The notes below the pieces were generated by a model that was not told the DNA's origin, searched no databases, and was given only the letters and a program-made list of their open reading frames with translations. The position numbers were made by a program, and so were the translations under genes. 64,000 nt of DNA from Candidatus Acidulodesulfobacterium acidiphilum (GTDB taxonomy: Bacteria; SZUA-79; Acidulodesulfobacterales; Acidulodesulfobacteraceae). The DNA lies in the NCBI GenBank assembly GCA_008534395.1, contig SHMQ01000012.1, positions 1-64,000 on the forward strand, in the 5' to 3' direction. Positions within the stretch are counted from its first letter, which is position 1. Each line of letters begins with the position of its first letter. Of this stretch, positions 31,402 through 39,965 are shown piece by piece.

Positions 31402-31457
31402 CGTAGAGGCGGGCTGACTGTCTATTGTTTAATTATATCTTAAGGCGGACATTCTAA

Positions 31458-32222
31458 TTATAAAAAATATTTGTTTTTATTTATAAATATTTGAAAAAGC
31501 TCTATAAGCATAGGCATGGAATCGGCGATTAAATTAACGTGTCCTCCGGGTTTATGCCGCCAGTTTACGCTGGCTTCTTTAACTTTTATATTATTTAATA
31601 AAGCTATATATAGTATTTCCACATCGAAAGAAAAACCTTTAATTTCCGATTTTGCAAAAATCTTTTTTGCCGTCCGCATTCTGAAAGCTTTAAATCCGCA
31701 TTGCGAATCGAAAAAATTAATTCCAAGCAATTTGGATTTAATAAAACTGAATGTTCTGCCGACTAAATTTCTGAAAGGCGGCTGTATTATGACTGCTCCT
31801 TCGGGAAGATACCGTGAACCGATTATCACGTCTGTTTCAGGTTCATTTTTAAAAATATCTATAAAATTTCCGATCTCATCCGTTCCCGTGGAAAGATCCG
31901 CGTCCATAAAAAAAACGTATTCGTTTTCGTCGTTTGCGGAAAGTATTCCTTCTTTAACGGCTGCGCCTTTGCCGCTTTTAGTGATAGTTATTACCCTTAA
32001 ATCGGTCGATAAAGAATCTTTAAGCACGTTTAAAGTTCCGTCGCTGCTTCCGTCATCTACTACAATTATTTCGTACGAGTATTTTTTCGATTTCAGGTAA
32101 GACCTTAATGCGATTATGGTCTGCTTTATTCTATTTTCTTCGTTATAAGCAGGAATTATAATAGATAAAGCAATCCTTGAATTTTTGAAATTATAATTTT
32201 TATAATCTATGTTTTCAGTCAT
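31458..32222 (-). CDS. Family 2 glycosyltransferase (dolichyl-phosphate mannose synthase-like)
   Basis: GT-A fold transferase that most resembles polyprenyl-phosphate sugar synthases. The 254-residue protein shows SIIIPAYNEENRI, the nucleotide-sugar motif VVDDGSSDGT, DADLSTG (DxD-type metal site), IIGSRY and SQCGFKAFR. It has no strong membrane segment beyond a short hydrophobic C-terminus. It lies between mpg and the divergent polysaccharide deacetylase. A role in making a lipid-linked sugar for LPS or glycan modification is inferred from context. Confidence 0.85.
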   Translation of the reverse strand: MTENIDYKNYNFKNSRIALSIIIPAYNEENRIKQTIIALRSYLKSKKYSYEIIVVDDGSSDGTLNVLKDSLSTDLRVITITKSGKGAAVKEGILSANDENEYVFFMDADLSTGTDEIGNFIDIFKNEPETDVIIGSRYLPEGAVIIQPPFRNLVGRTFSFIKSKLLGINFFDSQCGFKAFRMRTAKKIFAKSEIKGFSFDVEILYIALLNNIKVKEASVNWRHKPGGHVNLIADSMPMLIELFQIFINKNKYFL

Positions 32223-32271
32223 ATTTAAATATTCATGTCCCTTATAAATATCTTATAATGTTTTTAAATAA

Positions 32272-32301
32272 TTTACAATTTGAATTTAAAAAATTTATAA
32301 T
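32272..32301 (+). promoter_or_regulatory. Probable sigma70 promoter for the LPS cluster
   Basis: TTTACA (32272-32277) and TATAAT (32296-32301) are 18 bases apart. They place transcription start near 32,308, about 25 bases before the deacetylase ATG. The region is very AT-rich, so chance matches are possible. Confidence 0.45.
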
Positions 32302-32333
32302 TATAGTATAATATAAAATAATATAAACAAGAT

Positions 32334-33119
32334 ATGATTAAAAACCCAAAATTTATAATTCTTTTATATCATAAGATAGGAAGGTACCCCGAAAACGCCA
32401 AATTTCCGGGTTTATACGTTACCGAAGAAAATTTCGACAGGCAGATTAAATATTTGAAAAATGCTGGTTATTCTTTTTTAACGTTGTCTGAATTAAAAAA
32501 GACGTATGATTATTATTACGCAGGTGAAAATAAAAAAGACGGACGACTTAATGATTTAGGGGAACAGTTAAAAATAAATAATAATAAAAAATATGTCTCA
32601 ATAACTTTTGACGACGGCTCTAAATCCGTTTATTCAGGTGGATTTAAAATAATTCGCGATAATGGGGTAAATGCTACGGTTTTTATGGTTTCCGGACTTA
32701 CAGGAGGACTAAACGAGTGGGATATTAAAAACGGAGAAAATAAAGACGAAATGTTAAGCGTATCGGAGCTTAAGGAGCTGACGGAATACGGTATCGAAAT
32801 AGGCGCACATACTGTAACGCATCCCCATCTTACCCAAATTTATCCGGAAAAAGCTTTCGATGAAATATCGGACTCTAAAAAAAAATTAGAGGAACTCTTA
32901 AATATTAAAATAAATTTTTTTGCATATCCATACGGCGATTATAGCGAGGACGTTAAATTACTTGTTATAAAAGCCGGTTTTGAAGGAGCCTGCATAACTA
33001 AAACCGGCATAGTGAAAAAAAATGCAGATTTTTTTGCATTAAAAAGAGTTGCCATAAGACATAATACAAATTTTTTTAAATTTAAAAGAAAGATTTTTAA
33101 AGTCAGGCTTTTTTATTAA
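32334..33119 (+). CDS. Polysaccharide deacetylase family protein (NodB-like)
   Basis: A 261-residue carbohydrate esterase family 4 protein that removes acetyl groups from a glycan. It has the start motif FIILLYHKIG, the catalytic/metal motif SITFDDGSKSV, metal-binding histidines in IGAHTVTHPHL, and FFAYPYGDYSEDV. No signal peptide is seen, so it is probably cytoplasmic or acts at the inner face on a lipid-linked intermediate. Its position at the head of five glycosyltransferase-type genes suggests LPS core or surface-polysaccharide assembly. Confidence 0.85.
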   Translation: MIKNPKFIILLYHKIGRYPENAKFPGLYVTEENFDRQIKYLKNAGYSFLTLSELKKTYDYYYAGENKKDGRLNDLGEQLKINNNKKYVSITFDDGSKSVYSGGFKIIRDNGVNATVFMVSGLTGGLNEWDIKNGENKDEMLSVSELKELTEYGIEIGAHTVTHPHLTQIYPEKAFDEISDSKKKLEELLNIKINFFAYPYGDYSEDVKLLVIKAGFEGACITKTGIVKKNADFFALKRVAIRHNTNFFKFKRKIFKVRLFY

Positions 33120-33210
33120 TTTATTTTTATCTTTGTCTTTATATTTATATGAAAATTAATATAGATTATTATTGCATTCATTATAAAAATATAATGAAGT
33201 ATGAAGGTTA

Positions 33211-34293
33211 ATGAATATACTTATTATAAAATTAAGTTCAATAGGAGACTGCCTTCTTGCGACCCCTGCGGTAGAGTCTATCAGAAAAGGCTATCCGGAC
33301 AGTTTTATTACTTGGCTTATTGAAGATAAATCTAAAGACATAGCCTTATTAAATCCTAACGTGGACGAGGTTCTTGTTGTAGATAAAAAAAAATTTAAAT
33401 TTAGGGATTATTTGTCTTTAATAAAAAAAATCAGAAATTTTCGCTACGATATAGTTATCGATTTGCAGGGTGTTGATAGAACGTCTATTTTCTCTTTTTT
33501 AAGCGGCGCTCCGGTCAGATATTACGAAGAATATGCAAAGTTAGGTTTTTTATGTAATAGAAAAATTGTAAGACAGGGAAGACCCTTAGAGCATGCGGTA
33601 AATTTTTATCTTTTTTTGGCGGAAAACAGCGGCGGAGCAAAAATTGAGAAGCCTCAGCCCGTTCTTATTACCTCGCCGGAGGATAAAAAATTTGCCGAAG
33701 ATTTCTTAAAAAATAGTTTTGAAAATATTGAAAACAAAATATTTATAGGCATAAATCCTACCGGAACTTGGAAAACTAAAAGATGGCCTACAAAATATTT
33801 TATAGAAATTTCAAGGCGGCTATTGGATTTTTTTGGCGATAATATACATATAATAATTTTTGGCGGCAAAGGGGAAGAATATCTATCCGATGAAATATTG
33901 CAGGCATTAAACGGCAAAAACGTAGTCAGCGCAATCGGAAAAACGACGCTCAAGCAGGCTAAAGAACTGTTATCTAAAATGGATTATTTTATAACGCCCG
34001 ATTCTGGACTAATGCACGTAGCGGCTTCAATAGACAGCCTTAAAACAATAGCTTTATTTGGGCCGACGGATCCTAATCTTACAGGACCGGTAGGAAAAAA
34101 TTTTACGGTATTAAGGGACAACCTTATATGTATTCCCTGCTTTAAAAAAGAATGCCCTCTTAATAAAATAGACGATAAAAATTTAACGGAATGCGTATTA
34201 TGCATGAAAAGAATTACTCCAGACTCTGTATTAGATATAATTAAAAAGGATTATTTAATAAAAAATGAAAGATATTTTAATATTCGGGCATAA
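33211..34293 (+). CDS. Family 9 glycosyltransferase (heptosyltransferase-like) 1
   Basis: GT-B fold protein of the WaaC/WaaF/WaaQ group that adds heptose to the LPS inner core. The 360-residue protein shows the start ILIIKLSSIGDCLLATPAVE, the central IGINPTGTWKTKRWP, and the acceptor-site region YFITPDSGLMHVAAS followed by ALFGPTDP. Several cysteines cluster near the C-terminus (CIPCFKKECPL). It overlaps the next heptosyltransferase-like gene by 29 bases. The heptose kinase gene in the same cluster supports heptose as the sugar. Confidence 0.87.
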   Translation: MNILIIKLSSIGDCLLATPAVESIRKGYPDSFITWLIEDKSKDIALLNPNVDEVLVVDKKKFKFRDYLSLIKKIRNFRYDIVIDLQGVDRTSIFSFLSGAPVRYYEEYAKLGFLCNRKIVRQGRPLEHAVNFYLFLAENSGGAKIEKPQPVLITSPEDKKFAEDFLKNSFENIENKIFIGINPTGTWKTKRWPTKYFIEISRRLLDFFGDNIHIIIFGGKGEEYLSDEILQALNGKNVVSAIGKTTLKQAKELLSKMDYFITPDSGLMHVAASIDSLKTIALFGPTDPNLTGPVGKNFTVLRDNLICIPCFKKECPLNKIDDKNLTECVLCMKRITPDSVLDIIKKDYLIKNERYFNIRA

Positions 34294-35356
34294 TTATATC
34301 GGTGACGTATTAACTATTACGCCGGCAATAAGGGCTTTGAAGCTTAAATTCCCTGAAAGCAGGATAGTAGTGGTCGTTTCTAAAAATGCTTCCGCTGTTT
34401 TGAGAAGAAACGAAGATATCTATAAAATAATAGAAACGGATAAATTTAACGGTATAAAAGGTATTGCGGCATTTTTTAAACTGTTTTTAACGCTTAGAAA
34501 TATTAATAAAACAAACGGAAGTAAATTTTATATTTGCATTAATTTTCTTACTTCTTTAAAGTTTACTATGCTTGGATTTCTGCTTTCCAAGAAACAGGTT
34601 GGACAGGAAAAGTTTTTAAATAATTTTTTTTTACGCTACCCCATAAAATTTGACGGAGAAATAAATAATATCGATAAGTCTTTAAAACTTGTCGAACCGT
34701 TTTATATTAACGCAAGCAATAAATATTTTAGCAAAAATTATGTTTACGATATAGAAGATGGCGATATAAAAAATGCTAAAAATATTCTTCAAAATTCTTT
34801 TAACGGATACGGAACGGAAATAACAGACGAAAATTTTAAATTAGCTTTATTTTCTCCAGGTTCGACAAGGAAGTCTAAGGAATCGCCGCCTTACTTATTT
34901 TCGGTTTTTGCGGACTTTTTAAACAAAGAAGGATATTTCGTAATAATTACCGGAAGCAAAAAAAATACAGATATTTCCAAAGAGATATGCGATCAGATCG
35001 AAAATAAACATATGAGCTTTAATTTAACGGGTTTAACCGATATATTTACTCTCGGCGGATTAATTTATCTTTCAAAATTAGCGGTAACGGTAGATAACGG
35101 AACCATGCATTTAGCTTCGGCGCTTAAAGTTCCGACTATAGCGTTATTCGGCTCTACAGACCCTGCGATTTGCGCCCCTATGTCCGATAAATTATTTATA
35201 ATAGACAAAAAAATTGGATGCTATCACTGCTTTAAAAATTTATGCGATACCGAAAACTATAAAATTAAAAGATATCCAGATTGTATGAATAATATTTTGT
35301 ACGAAGACCTTATAGAAGGATACGATTTTTTGCTTAATTATCACATTAAAGTTTAA
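34265..35356 (+). CDS. Family 9 glycosyltransferase (heptosyltransferase-like) 2
   Basis: A second GT9 protein, 363 residues, more divergent than its upstream neighbour. It has ILIFGHNYIGDVLTITPAI at the start, LFSPGSTRKSKESPP in the middle and AVTVDNGTMHLASALKVPTIALFGSTDP near residue 290. A cysteine-containing tail similar in position to that of gene 1 follows. The coding sequence overlaps the previous gene by 29 bases in another frame, a sign of coupled expression. The exact linkage made is unknown. Confidence 0.85.
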   Translation: MKDILIFGHNYIGDVLTITPAIRALKLKFPESRIVVVVSKNASAVLRRNEDIYKIIETDKFNGIKGIAAFFKLFLTLRNINKTNGSKFYICINFLTSLKFTMLGFLLSKKQVGQEKFLNNFFLRYPIKFDGEINNIDKSLKLVEPFYINASNKYFSKNYVYDIEDGDIKNAKNILQNSFNGYGTEITDENFKLALFSPGSTRKSKESPPYLFSVFADFLNKEGYFVIITGSKKNTDISKEICDQIENKHMSFNLTGLTDIFTLGGLIYLSKLAVTVDNGTMHLASALKVPTIALFGSTDPAICAPMSDKLFIIDKKIGCYHCFKNLCDTENYKIKRYPDCMNNILYEDLIEGYDFLLNYHIKV

Positions 35357-35432
35357 ATTTAATTTTAAAAAAATTAAAAATAATCTAAACCATATATAAT
35401 ATATTTACTATTTAGCTTAATAAAAATAAAAA

Positions 35433-36386
35433 ATGAAAATTTCTGGTTTTACTTTTATAAGAAACGGCATATTAATGGGTTATCCGTTTAAAGAATCTAT
35501 TATGTCGGCGCTTCCTTTAGTCGATGAATTTATCGTAGTCGTGTGCGAAAGTGCAGACCAAACTAAAAACGAACTCGAAAAACTGAAAGATTTAAATCCT
35601 AAAATTAAATTAATAGAATCCGACTGGAAAATTACAAAAAAAAGCGGAACTATTTTATCCGAAAAAACCAATTTAGCGATACAAAATATTACCGGAAATT
35701 ATGGGCTTTATGTGCAGTGCGACGAAGGCATCCATGAAAAAGATTATGAAAAGATTTTACGCGTTCTTGAAGAAAATATTAACGATAAAAACGTTAAAGG
35801 CTTTGTTTTTGACTATATACACTTCTTCGGAGGCTATTTTTCTTATGCCAAACGGTCGGAAAAAAGATTTTTTTACGATAGAGAAGTAAGAATTATTAGG
35901 AACGATGGAACTGTTTTATCATGGGGCGACGCTATGGGTTTTAAAGATTTAAACGGCGTCAAAATAAACATTGAAAATAAAAATGCTTTGCCATTGAACG
36001 TCAATATGTTTCATTATGGCAGGGCTAAAAATCCGGCAGATATGTATAAAAAAGACAAAGAAATGGAAAGGCTTTATAACTTTCAAATAATTAACAGGCT
36101 GAAAAATTGGGTTTCAAATTACGATCCGCGCATCGATAAGTATATATATTCCGACTTTGGATGGCTTGAAAGAATCGACAGGAAAAATTTAGATTTTCAT
36201 CCGGCGCCGTTCAGAGAACTTGCTTCAAAACAAGACTGGAAAGTAGACGATTTTAAAACGTTTTTGAAAGAAAAAAAAGGAACTTCGCAATTTTTTAAGA
36301 TGCTTATTTACAGAATAGTAAAAGATTCGATAAACGAAACTTCTAATGCATATAAAAAAATAAGAGCTTTTTTAAAAAATAAATAA
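35433..36386 (+). CDS. Glycosyltransferase-like protein (GT-A type)
   Basis: A 317-residue protein resembling family 2-like transferases that begin with a nucleotide-binding strand and a short acidic motif. It reads FTFIRNGILMGYPFKESI, VDEFIVVVCESADQT and GLYVQCDEGIHEKDY. It lacks a standard second GT2 motif and any membrane segment. The family is recognised only in outline; donor and acceptor are unknown. Placement between GT9 and GT4 genes supports an LPS or glycan role. Confidence 0.68.
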   Translation: MKISGFTFIRNGILMGYPFKESIMSALPLVDEFIVVVCESADQTKNELEKLKDLNPKIKLIESDWKITKKSGTILSEKTNLAIQNITGNYGLYVQCDEGIHEKDYEKILRVLEENINDKNVKGFVFDYIHFFGGYFSYAKRSEKRFFYDREVRIIRNDGTVLSWGDAMGFKDLNGVKINIENKNALPLNVNMFHYGRAKNPADMYKKDKEMERLYNFQIINRLKNWVSNYDPRIDKYIYSDFGWLERIDRKNLDFHPAPFRELASKQDWKVDDFKTFLKEKKGTSQFFKMLIYRIVKDSINETSNAYKKIRAFLKNK

Positions 36387-36430
36387 CTTATAATAACTAA
36401 TAACGCAAATAACATACATTATATATTACA

Positions 36431-37555
36431 GTGAAAATTTTAGAATTTATTACTCCGTCAAATATTGGAGGAGCAGAGAATTACGTAGCCAACTTATCAA
36501 AAAAATTTATAGAAAAGGGACACGAGGTTTTTATACTTTCTGCAGCTACCGGTAACAATAAAAATCCGGATTTATCGGTAGAGCAGTTTTTTTCCAAAAG
36601 CGGATTGCCTTTCAAAATATTAAAAGTGGATTTTAAATATAATCCGTTTACGATATTAAAAATTGCATATTTTATAAAAAAGAATAAATTCGATATAGTT
36701 CATACGCATTTGTCTAAAGCAAATCTTATCGGGGCATTAGCTTCAAAAATAGCGAAAAAAAAATCTATTTCTACAGCACACGGATTAAACAAAAAAGCGC
36801 AGTATAAATACGGAGATTACGTTATTTGCGTATCTAATGCGGTAAGAGAAAATTTAATATCCCAAGGGATGAATGAAACAAAATTAGGCGTTATTTACAA
36901 CGGAATAGATATTTTAAAGTTTAATCCCAAAGCGGAAGGTCTTCCGGCAAGAAAAGAATATTTTTTTTCGGAGGATATGGGCAATAATAATCATAATAGT
37001 GCCGATAATGCGGCAAGACAGTTTAGCGTTGGTATAATTGCAAGGCTTTCCCGCGAAAAAGGTGTAGATTTATTTATCGAAGCAGCAAAATTCGTTCTCA
37101 TTAAAATACCTGAGGCTAAGTTTTTTATTGCCGGTGCAGGCAGCCTTAAGGATGCGCTGATTAAAAGAGCTAAAGATTTAAATATTTATAACTCCATATA
37201 TTTTGTAGGATTTGTAGGCGATAATTTAGTTTCTTTTTTAAATGAATTAGACGTCGTCGTTTTTCCGTCTATGAAAGAAGGACTTCCGCTTGCACTTTTA
37301 GAAGCAATGTCTATGAAAAAGATAGTAATCGTTTCTGATGCCGGAGGCATGCCTGAAGTGGTAGAAGACGGTAAAAACGGTTTTGTGGTTAAAAAAGGAG
37401 ATATAAATGCTATTTATCAAAAATTAATTTTCGTGTATAATAATATGTCGGTTTTAAACGAACTTGCCGATTCTGCCGCAAAAACCATTAAAGAAAGGTT
37501 TAATATCGAAAATTGTGCGGATAAAACTATAGATTTATTTATGAAATATTTATAA
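36431..37555 (+). CDS. Family 4 glycosyltransferase
   Basis: GT-B fold retaining transferase of 374 residues. It shows the acceptor-side motif GGAENYVANLSKKF, FDIVHTHLSKANLIG, the domain linker YNGIDILKFNP and the donor-binding IARLSREKGVDLFIEA. The E-x7-E motif lies in KEGLPLALLEAMSM, followed by DAGGMPEVVEDG. A GTG start is used with no clear Shine-Dalgarno sequence. It belongs to the cluster ending in the heptose kinase. Confidence 0.88.
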   Translation: MKILEFITPSNIGGAENYVANLSKKFIEKGHEVFILSAATGNNKNPDLSVEQFFSKSGLPFKILKVDFKYNPFTILKIAYFIKKNKFDIVHTHLSKANLIGALASKIAKKKSISTAHGLNKKAQYKYGDYVICVSNAVRENLISQGMNETKLGVIYNGIDILKFNPKAEGLPARKEYFFSEDMGNNNHNSADNAARQFSVGIIARLSREKGVDLFIEAAKFVLIKIPEAKFFIAGAGSLKDALIKRAKDLNIYNSIYFVGFVGDNLVSFLNELDVVVFPSMKEGLPLALLEAMSMKKIVIVSDAGGMPEVVEDGKNGFVVKKGDINAIYQKLIFVYNNMSVLNELADSAAKTIKERFNIENCADKTIDLFMKYL

Positions 37556-37572
37556 AAATATAAACAGATTAG

Positions 37573-38586
37573 ATGCCTATCCCGTTTTCAAAAAATTTGA
37601 TAGATATAGTAAAAAAATTTAGTCAGGCCAGAATACTCGTCGTGGGAGATATTATGGTCGACCATTTTGTTTACGGAACCGTTAACAGAATATCTCCCGA
37701 AGCTCCGGTGCCGGTCGTTAACGTTAAGTCGGAAAAGCTTATGCCTGGCGGAGCCGCAAACGTTGTCAGCAACGTGGCTAAACTCGGCGCAAAAGTTTAT
37801 ATAGCCGGAGTAGTAGGAAACGATTATAACGGCGATATATTAAAAAAATTAATCGGCAATGTCGATAGTTCATATATTTTAACTTTAAAAAATTTTCAAA
37901 CGATTATTAAAACCAGAGTAATTGCCCATAATCAGCAAATCGTGAGATTCGACAGGGAAGATAATGGAAAATTTAATGCTTCGGTTTACAGGAGGCTTCT
38001 TGAAGGAATCAAAAATATTGCCGATGAAATAGATGCGGTAATAATTTCAGATTACGGCAAAGGATTAATAGAAAAAAATTTTTTTTCAAGTTTAGTTAAT
38101 TTTTTAAGAGAAAAGAATAAATTTATAGCTCTTGATCCGAAGGTTGAAAATTTCAAATTCTATAAAAATGTTTCAGTCTTAACTCCAAATTTAAATGAAA
38201 CTTCAGGCGGTTCAGGCATTAAAATAAAAGACGAAAAAACGCTTGAAAAAGCAGGCAGGGCGGTTATGAAAAAAGTCAAACCGGATTACCTGATTATAAC
38301 AAGGGGAGAGTCCGGCATGTCGCTTTATTATAACGACGAGAGGAGTCCTTTACATCTAAAAGCGCGCGCAAAAGAAGTTTATGACGTTACCGGTGCAGGA
38401 GATACGGTTATTTCGACGCTGGCTGTTGCAAAAAGCGTCGGAGCTTGTATTACCGATGCATGCTATATCGCAAACGCCGCGGCAAGCATTGCGGTTTCCC
38501 AGCTTGGAACATACGCGGTAGGCGTTAACGAGTTAGAGGAACTGTTACTTTCGGATTTTCGGCGAAATAAAGAAAAAACTTTATAA
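37573..38586 (+). CDS. rfaE1: D-beta-D-heptose 7-phosphate kinase (RfaE domain I)
   Basis: PfkB/ribokinase-family kinase that forms heptose-1,7-bisphosphate on the path to ADP-heptose for LPS core. The 337-residue protein shows ILVVGDIMVDHFVYG, RISPEAPVPVV, GGAANVVSNVAKLGA and the ATP/anion-hole motif DVTGAGDTVIS. It ends after the kinase domain. The adenylyltransferase half (HldE domain II) is absent, so this is the split form and a separate nucleotidyltransferase must be encoded elsewhere. It ends the LPS cluster. Confidence 0.92.
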   Translation: MPIPFSKNLIDIVKKFSQARILVVGDIMVDHFVYGTVNRISPEAPVPVVNVKSEKLMPGGAANVVSNVAKLGAKVYIAGVVGNDYNGDILKKLIGNVDSSYILTLKNFQTIIKTRVIAHNQQIVRFDREDNGKFNASVYRRLLEGIKNIADEIDAVIISDYGKGLIEKNFFSSLVNFLREKNKFIALDPKVENFKFYKNVSVLTPNLNETSGGSGIKIKDEKTLEKAGRAVMKKVKPDYLIITRGESGMSLYYNDERSPLHLKARAKEVYDVTGAGDTVISTLAVAKSVGACITDACYIANAAASIAVSQLGTYAVGVNELEELLLSDFRRNKEKTL

Positions 38587-38644
38587 TATATAATTATATA
38601 AAATAATAAACAAGTTCTATAAAAATAATCTAATTTTTATTTAA

Positions 38645-38896
38645 ATGCAAAAACTTATAAATATAGGGTTTGGAAACGTAGTTTTGCAGAACAGAGTCGT
38701 AGCAGTAGTTTCTCCTAGTTCTTCGCCGATGAAAAGACTTAGAGAAACGGCAAAGGATGGAAATAATTTAGTAGATGCTACCGAGGGAAGAAAAACCAGG
38801 TCTGTTATTATTACAGATTCGGGACATATCATACTTTCTGCGCTTAATACTTCAACGATTATTGCAAGATTAGAAGGGAAAGAGCATCAAACGTAA
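38645..38896 (+). CDS. remA: RemA-like DUF370 protein
   Basis: An 83-residue protein of the RemA/YlzA (DUF370) family. In Bacillus, RemA is a DNA-binding regulator of matrix genes. In Gram-negative bacteria the gene is common next to gmk but its role is unclear. The conserved features are [19 protein letters not shown], a Ser/Pro-rich turn, [19 protein letters not shown] and [12 protein letters not shown]. It lies 36 bases before gmk, the same neighbourhood seen in many genomes. No clear ribosome binding site precedes the ATG. Confidence 0.88.
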   Translation: MQKLINIGFGNVVLQNRVVAVVSPSSSPMKRLRETAKDGNNLVDATEGRKTRSVIITDSGHIILSALNTSTIIARLEGKEHQT

Positions 38897-38931
38897 TTAA
38901 TAACATAATTTTAAAAATCAAAAATATAAAA

Positions 38932-39600
38932 ATGAATAATGATAAGGAAAATATTGATTTTAAGAATGAATCGCTTCACGGCGACGGGAAGCCTAAGGGT
39001 TTAATTTTTGCAGTGTCCGCTCCTTCCGGCACCGGAAAAACTACTTTATGCAGTATGCTTTTGAAAGAATTTAAAGATATAAAGCCGAGTGTTTCCTTTA
39101 CCACCAGGGCGAAAAGAGAGGGCGAGATAGACGGCGTCAGCTATCATTTTATAAGCGATACCGAATTCGATAAGATGATAGGGTCGGATAAATTTATAGA
39201 ATGGGCAAATGTTTTCGGCAAAAAATACGGCACCGCATACAAATCGGTTTATAATCCGGATTCTTTATACGATATTTTATTGGAAATTGACGTTCAGGGC
39301 GTTGAAAAGCTAAATAAGATATATAAAAACAAAAAAGATACCGCTTTAAAAAGCAATAGTTTAATAACTATATTTATTGCTCCGCCTTCCTATGAAAAAT
39401 TAAAGGAAAGATTAAAAAAAAGAGGCGGGTTAAACGACGACGAATTAAATAAAAGGCTATCTACTGCTTACGAAGAGATTAAGCGCAGTGAATTTTACGA
39501 TTATATTATTACAAACGACGATTTAAAAGAGGCATATACAAAATTAAAATCTATCGTTATCGCCGAGAGATGTAAAAATTTAAATAAATTTAAAGCTTAA
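38932..39600 (+). CDS. gmk: Guanylate kinase
   Basis: Phosphorylates GMP to GDP, an essential purine step that also feeds (p)ppGpp metabolism. The 222-residue protein has about 20 extra charged N-terminal residues before the P-loop SAPSGTGKTT (29-38). GMP-binding segments follow (SVSFTTRAKREGEIDGVSYHF and EWANVFGKKYGT), then LLEIDVQGV. It is grouped with remA, rpoZ and spoT, as in many proteobacteria. Confidence 0.94.
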   Translation: MNNDKENIDFKNESLHGDGKPKGLIFAVSAPSGTGKTTLCSMLLKEFKDIKPSVSFTTRAKREGEIDGVSYHFISDTEFDKMIGSDKFIEWANVFGKKYGTAYKSVYNPDSLYDILLEIDVQGVEKLNKIYKNKKDTALKSNSLITIFIAPPSYEKLKERLKKRGGLNDDELNKRLSTAYEEIKRSEFYDYIITNDDLKEAYTKLKSIVIAERCKNLNKFKA

Positions 39601-39630
39601 ATCCAAAAACAATGATATAATAAATATATT

Positions 39631-39710
39631 ACAGTGCCAGAATTCAATTCTGGCACTGTCACAAAATTGAAAGGACGGAATTCAATTCTGGCACCGTCAC
39701 AAAATGGTAA
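39631..39710. repeat. GAATTC-containing palindromic intergenic repeat, tandem copies
   Basis: A perfect inverted repeat of 14+1+14 bases (39631-39659, centre GAATTCAATTC, arms ending in CTGGCACTG) is followed by a second copy of its half (GAATTCAATTCTGGCACCGTC, starting at about 39,679). Each copy is followed by ACAAAAT and a GG-containing tail. A degenerate relative lies at 10,527-10,571. There is no T-run, so a terminator role is doubtful. It lies between gmk and rpoZ. Confidence 0.75.
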
Positions 39711-39753
39711 GGTCTAAACGGAAAACTACAAAATTTTAAACGGAGGAATTTAA

Positions 39754-39945
39754 ATGGCAAGAGTAACTATCGAAGATTGTTTAAGAAACGTGGAAAATAG
39801 ATTTACGCTTGTAATAATAGCGGCAAAAAGGGCAAGACAGATTATGGAAGGAGCCGAACCGAAAGTCGTTTCAAAAAATAAGCCTATCGTCGTAGCGTTA
39901 AGGGAGATAGCGCAGGGATATGTCGGCGTTAAACAGCGGAAGTAA
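39754..39945 (+). CDS. rpoZ: RNA polymerase omega subunit
   Basis: Small subunit that stabilises the beta-prime subunit and binds ppGpp at one of its sites on RNA polymerase. The 63-residue protein reads [33 protein letters not shown] and [15 protein letters not shown], all characteristic. A strong GGAGG lies seven bases before the ATG. It is 20 bases upstream of spoT, the usual arrangement for (p)ppGpp-linked genes. Confidence 0.95.
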   Translation: MARVTIEDCLRNVENRFTLVIIAAKRARQIMEGAEPKVVSKNKPIVVALREIAQGYVGVKQRK

Positions 39946-39965
39946 AATAAACCATCTATTTTTTT

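Noticed and set aside
31516-32100. 194-codon open frame opposite the GT2 gene
   Set aside because: It is antisense to clear glycosyltransferase motifs and has no protein features of its own.
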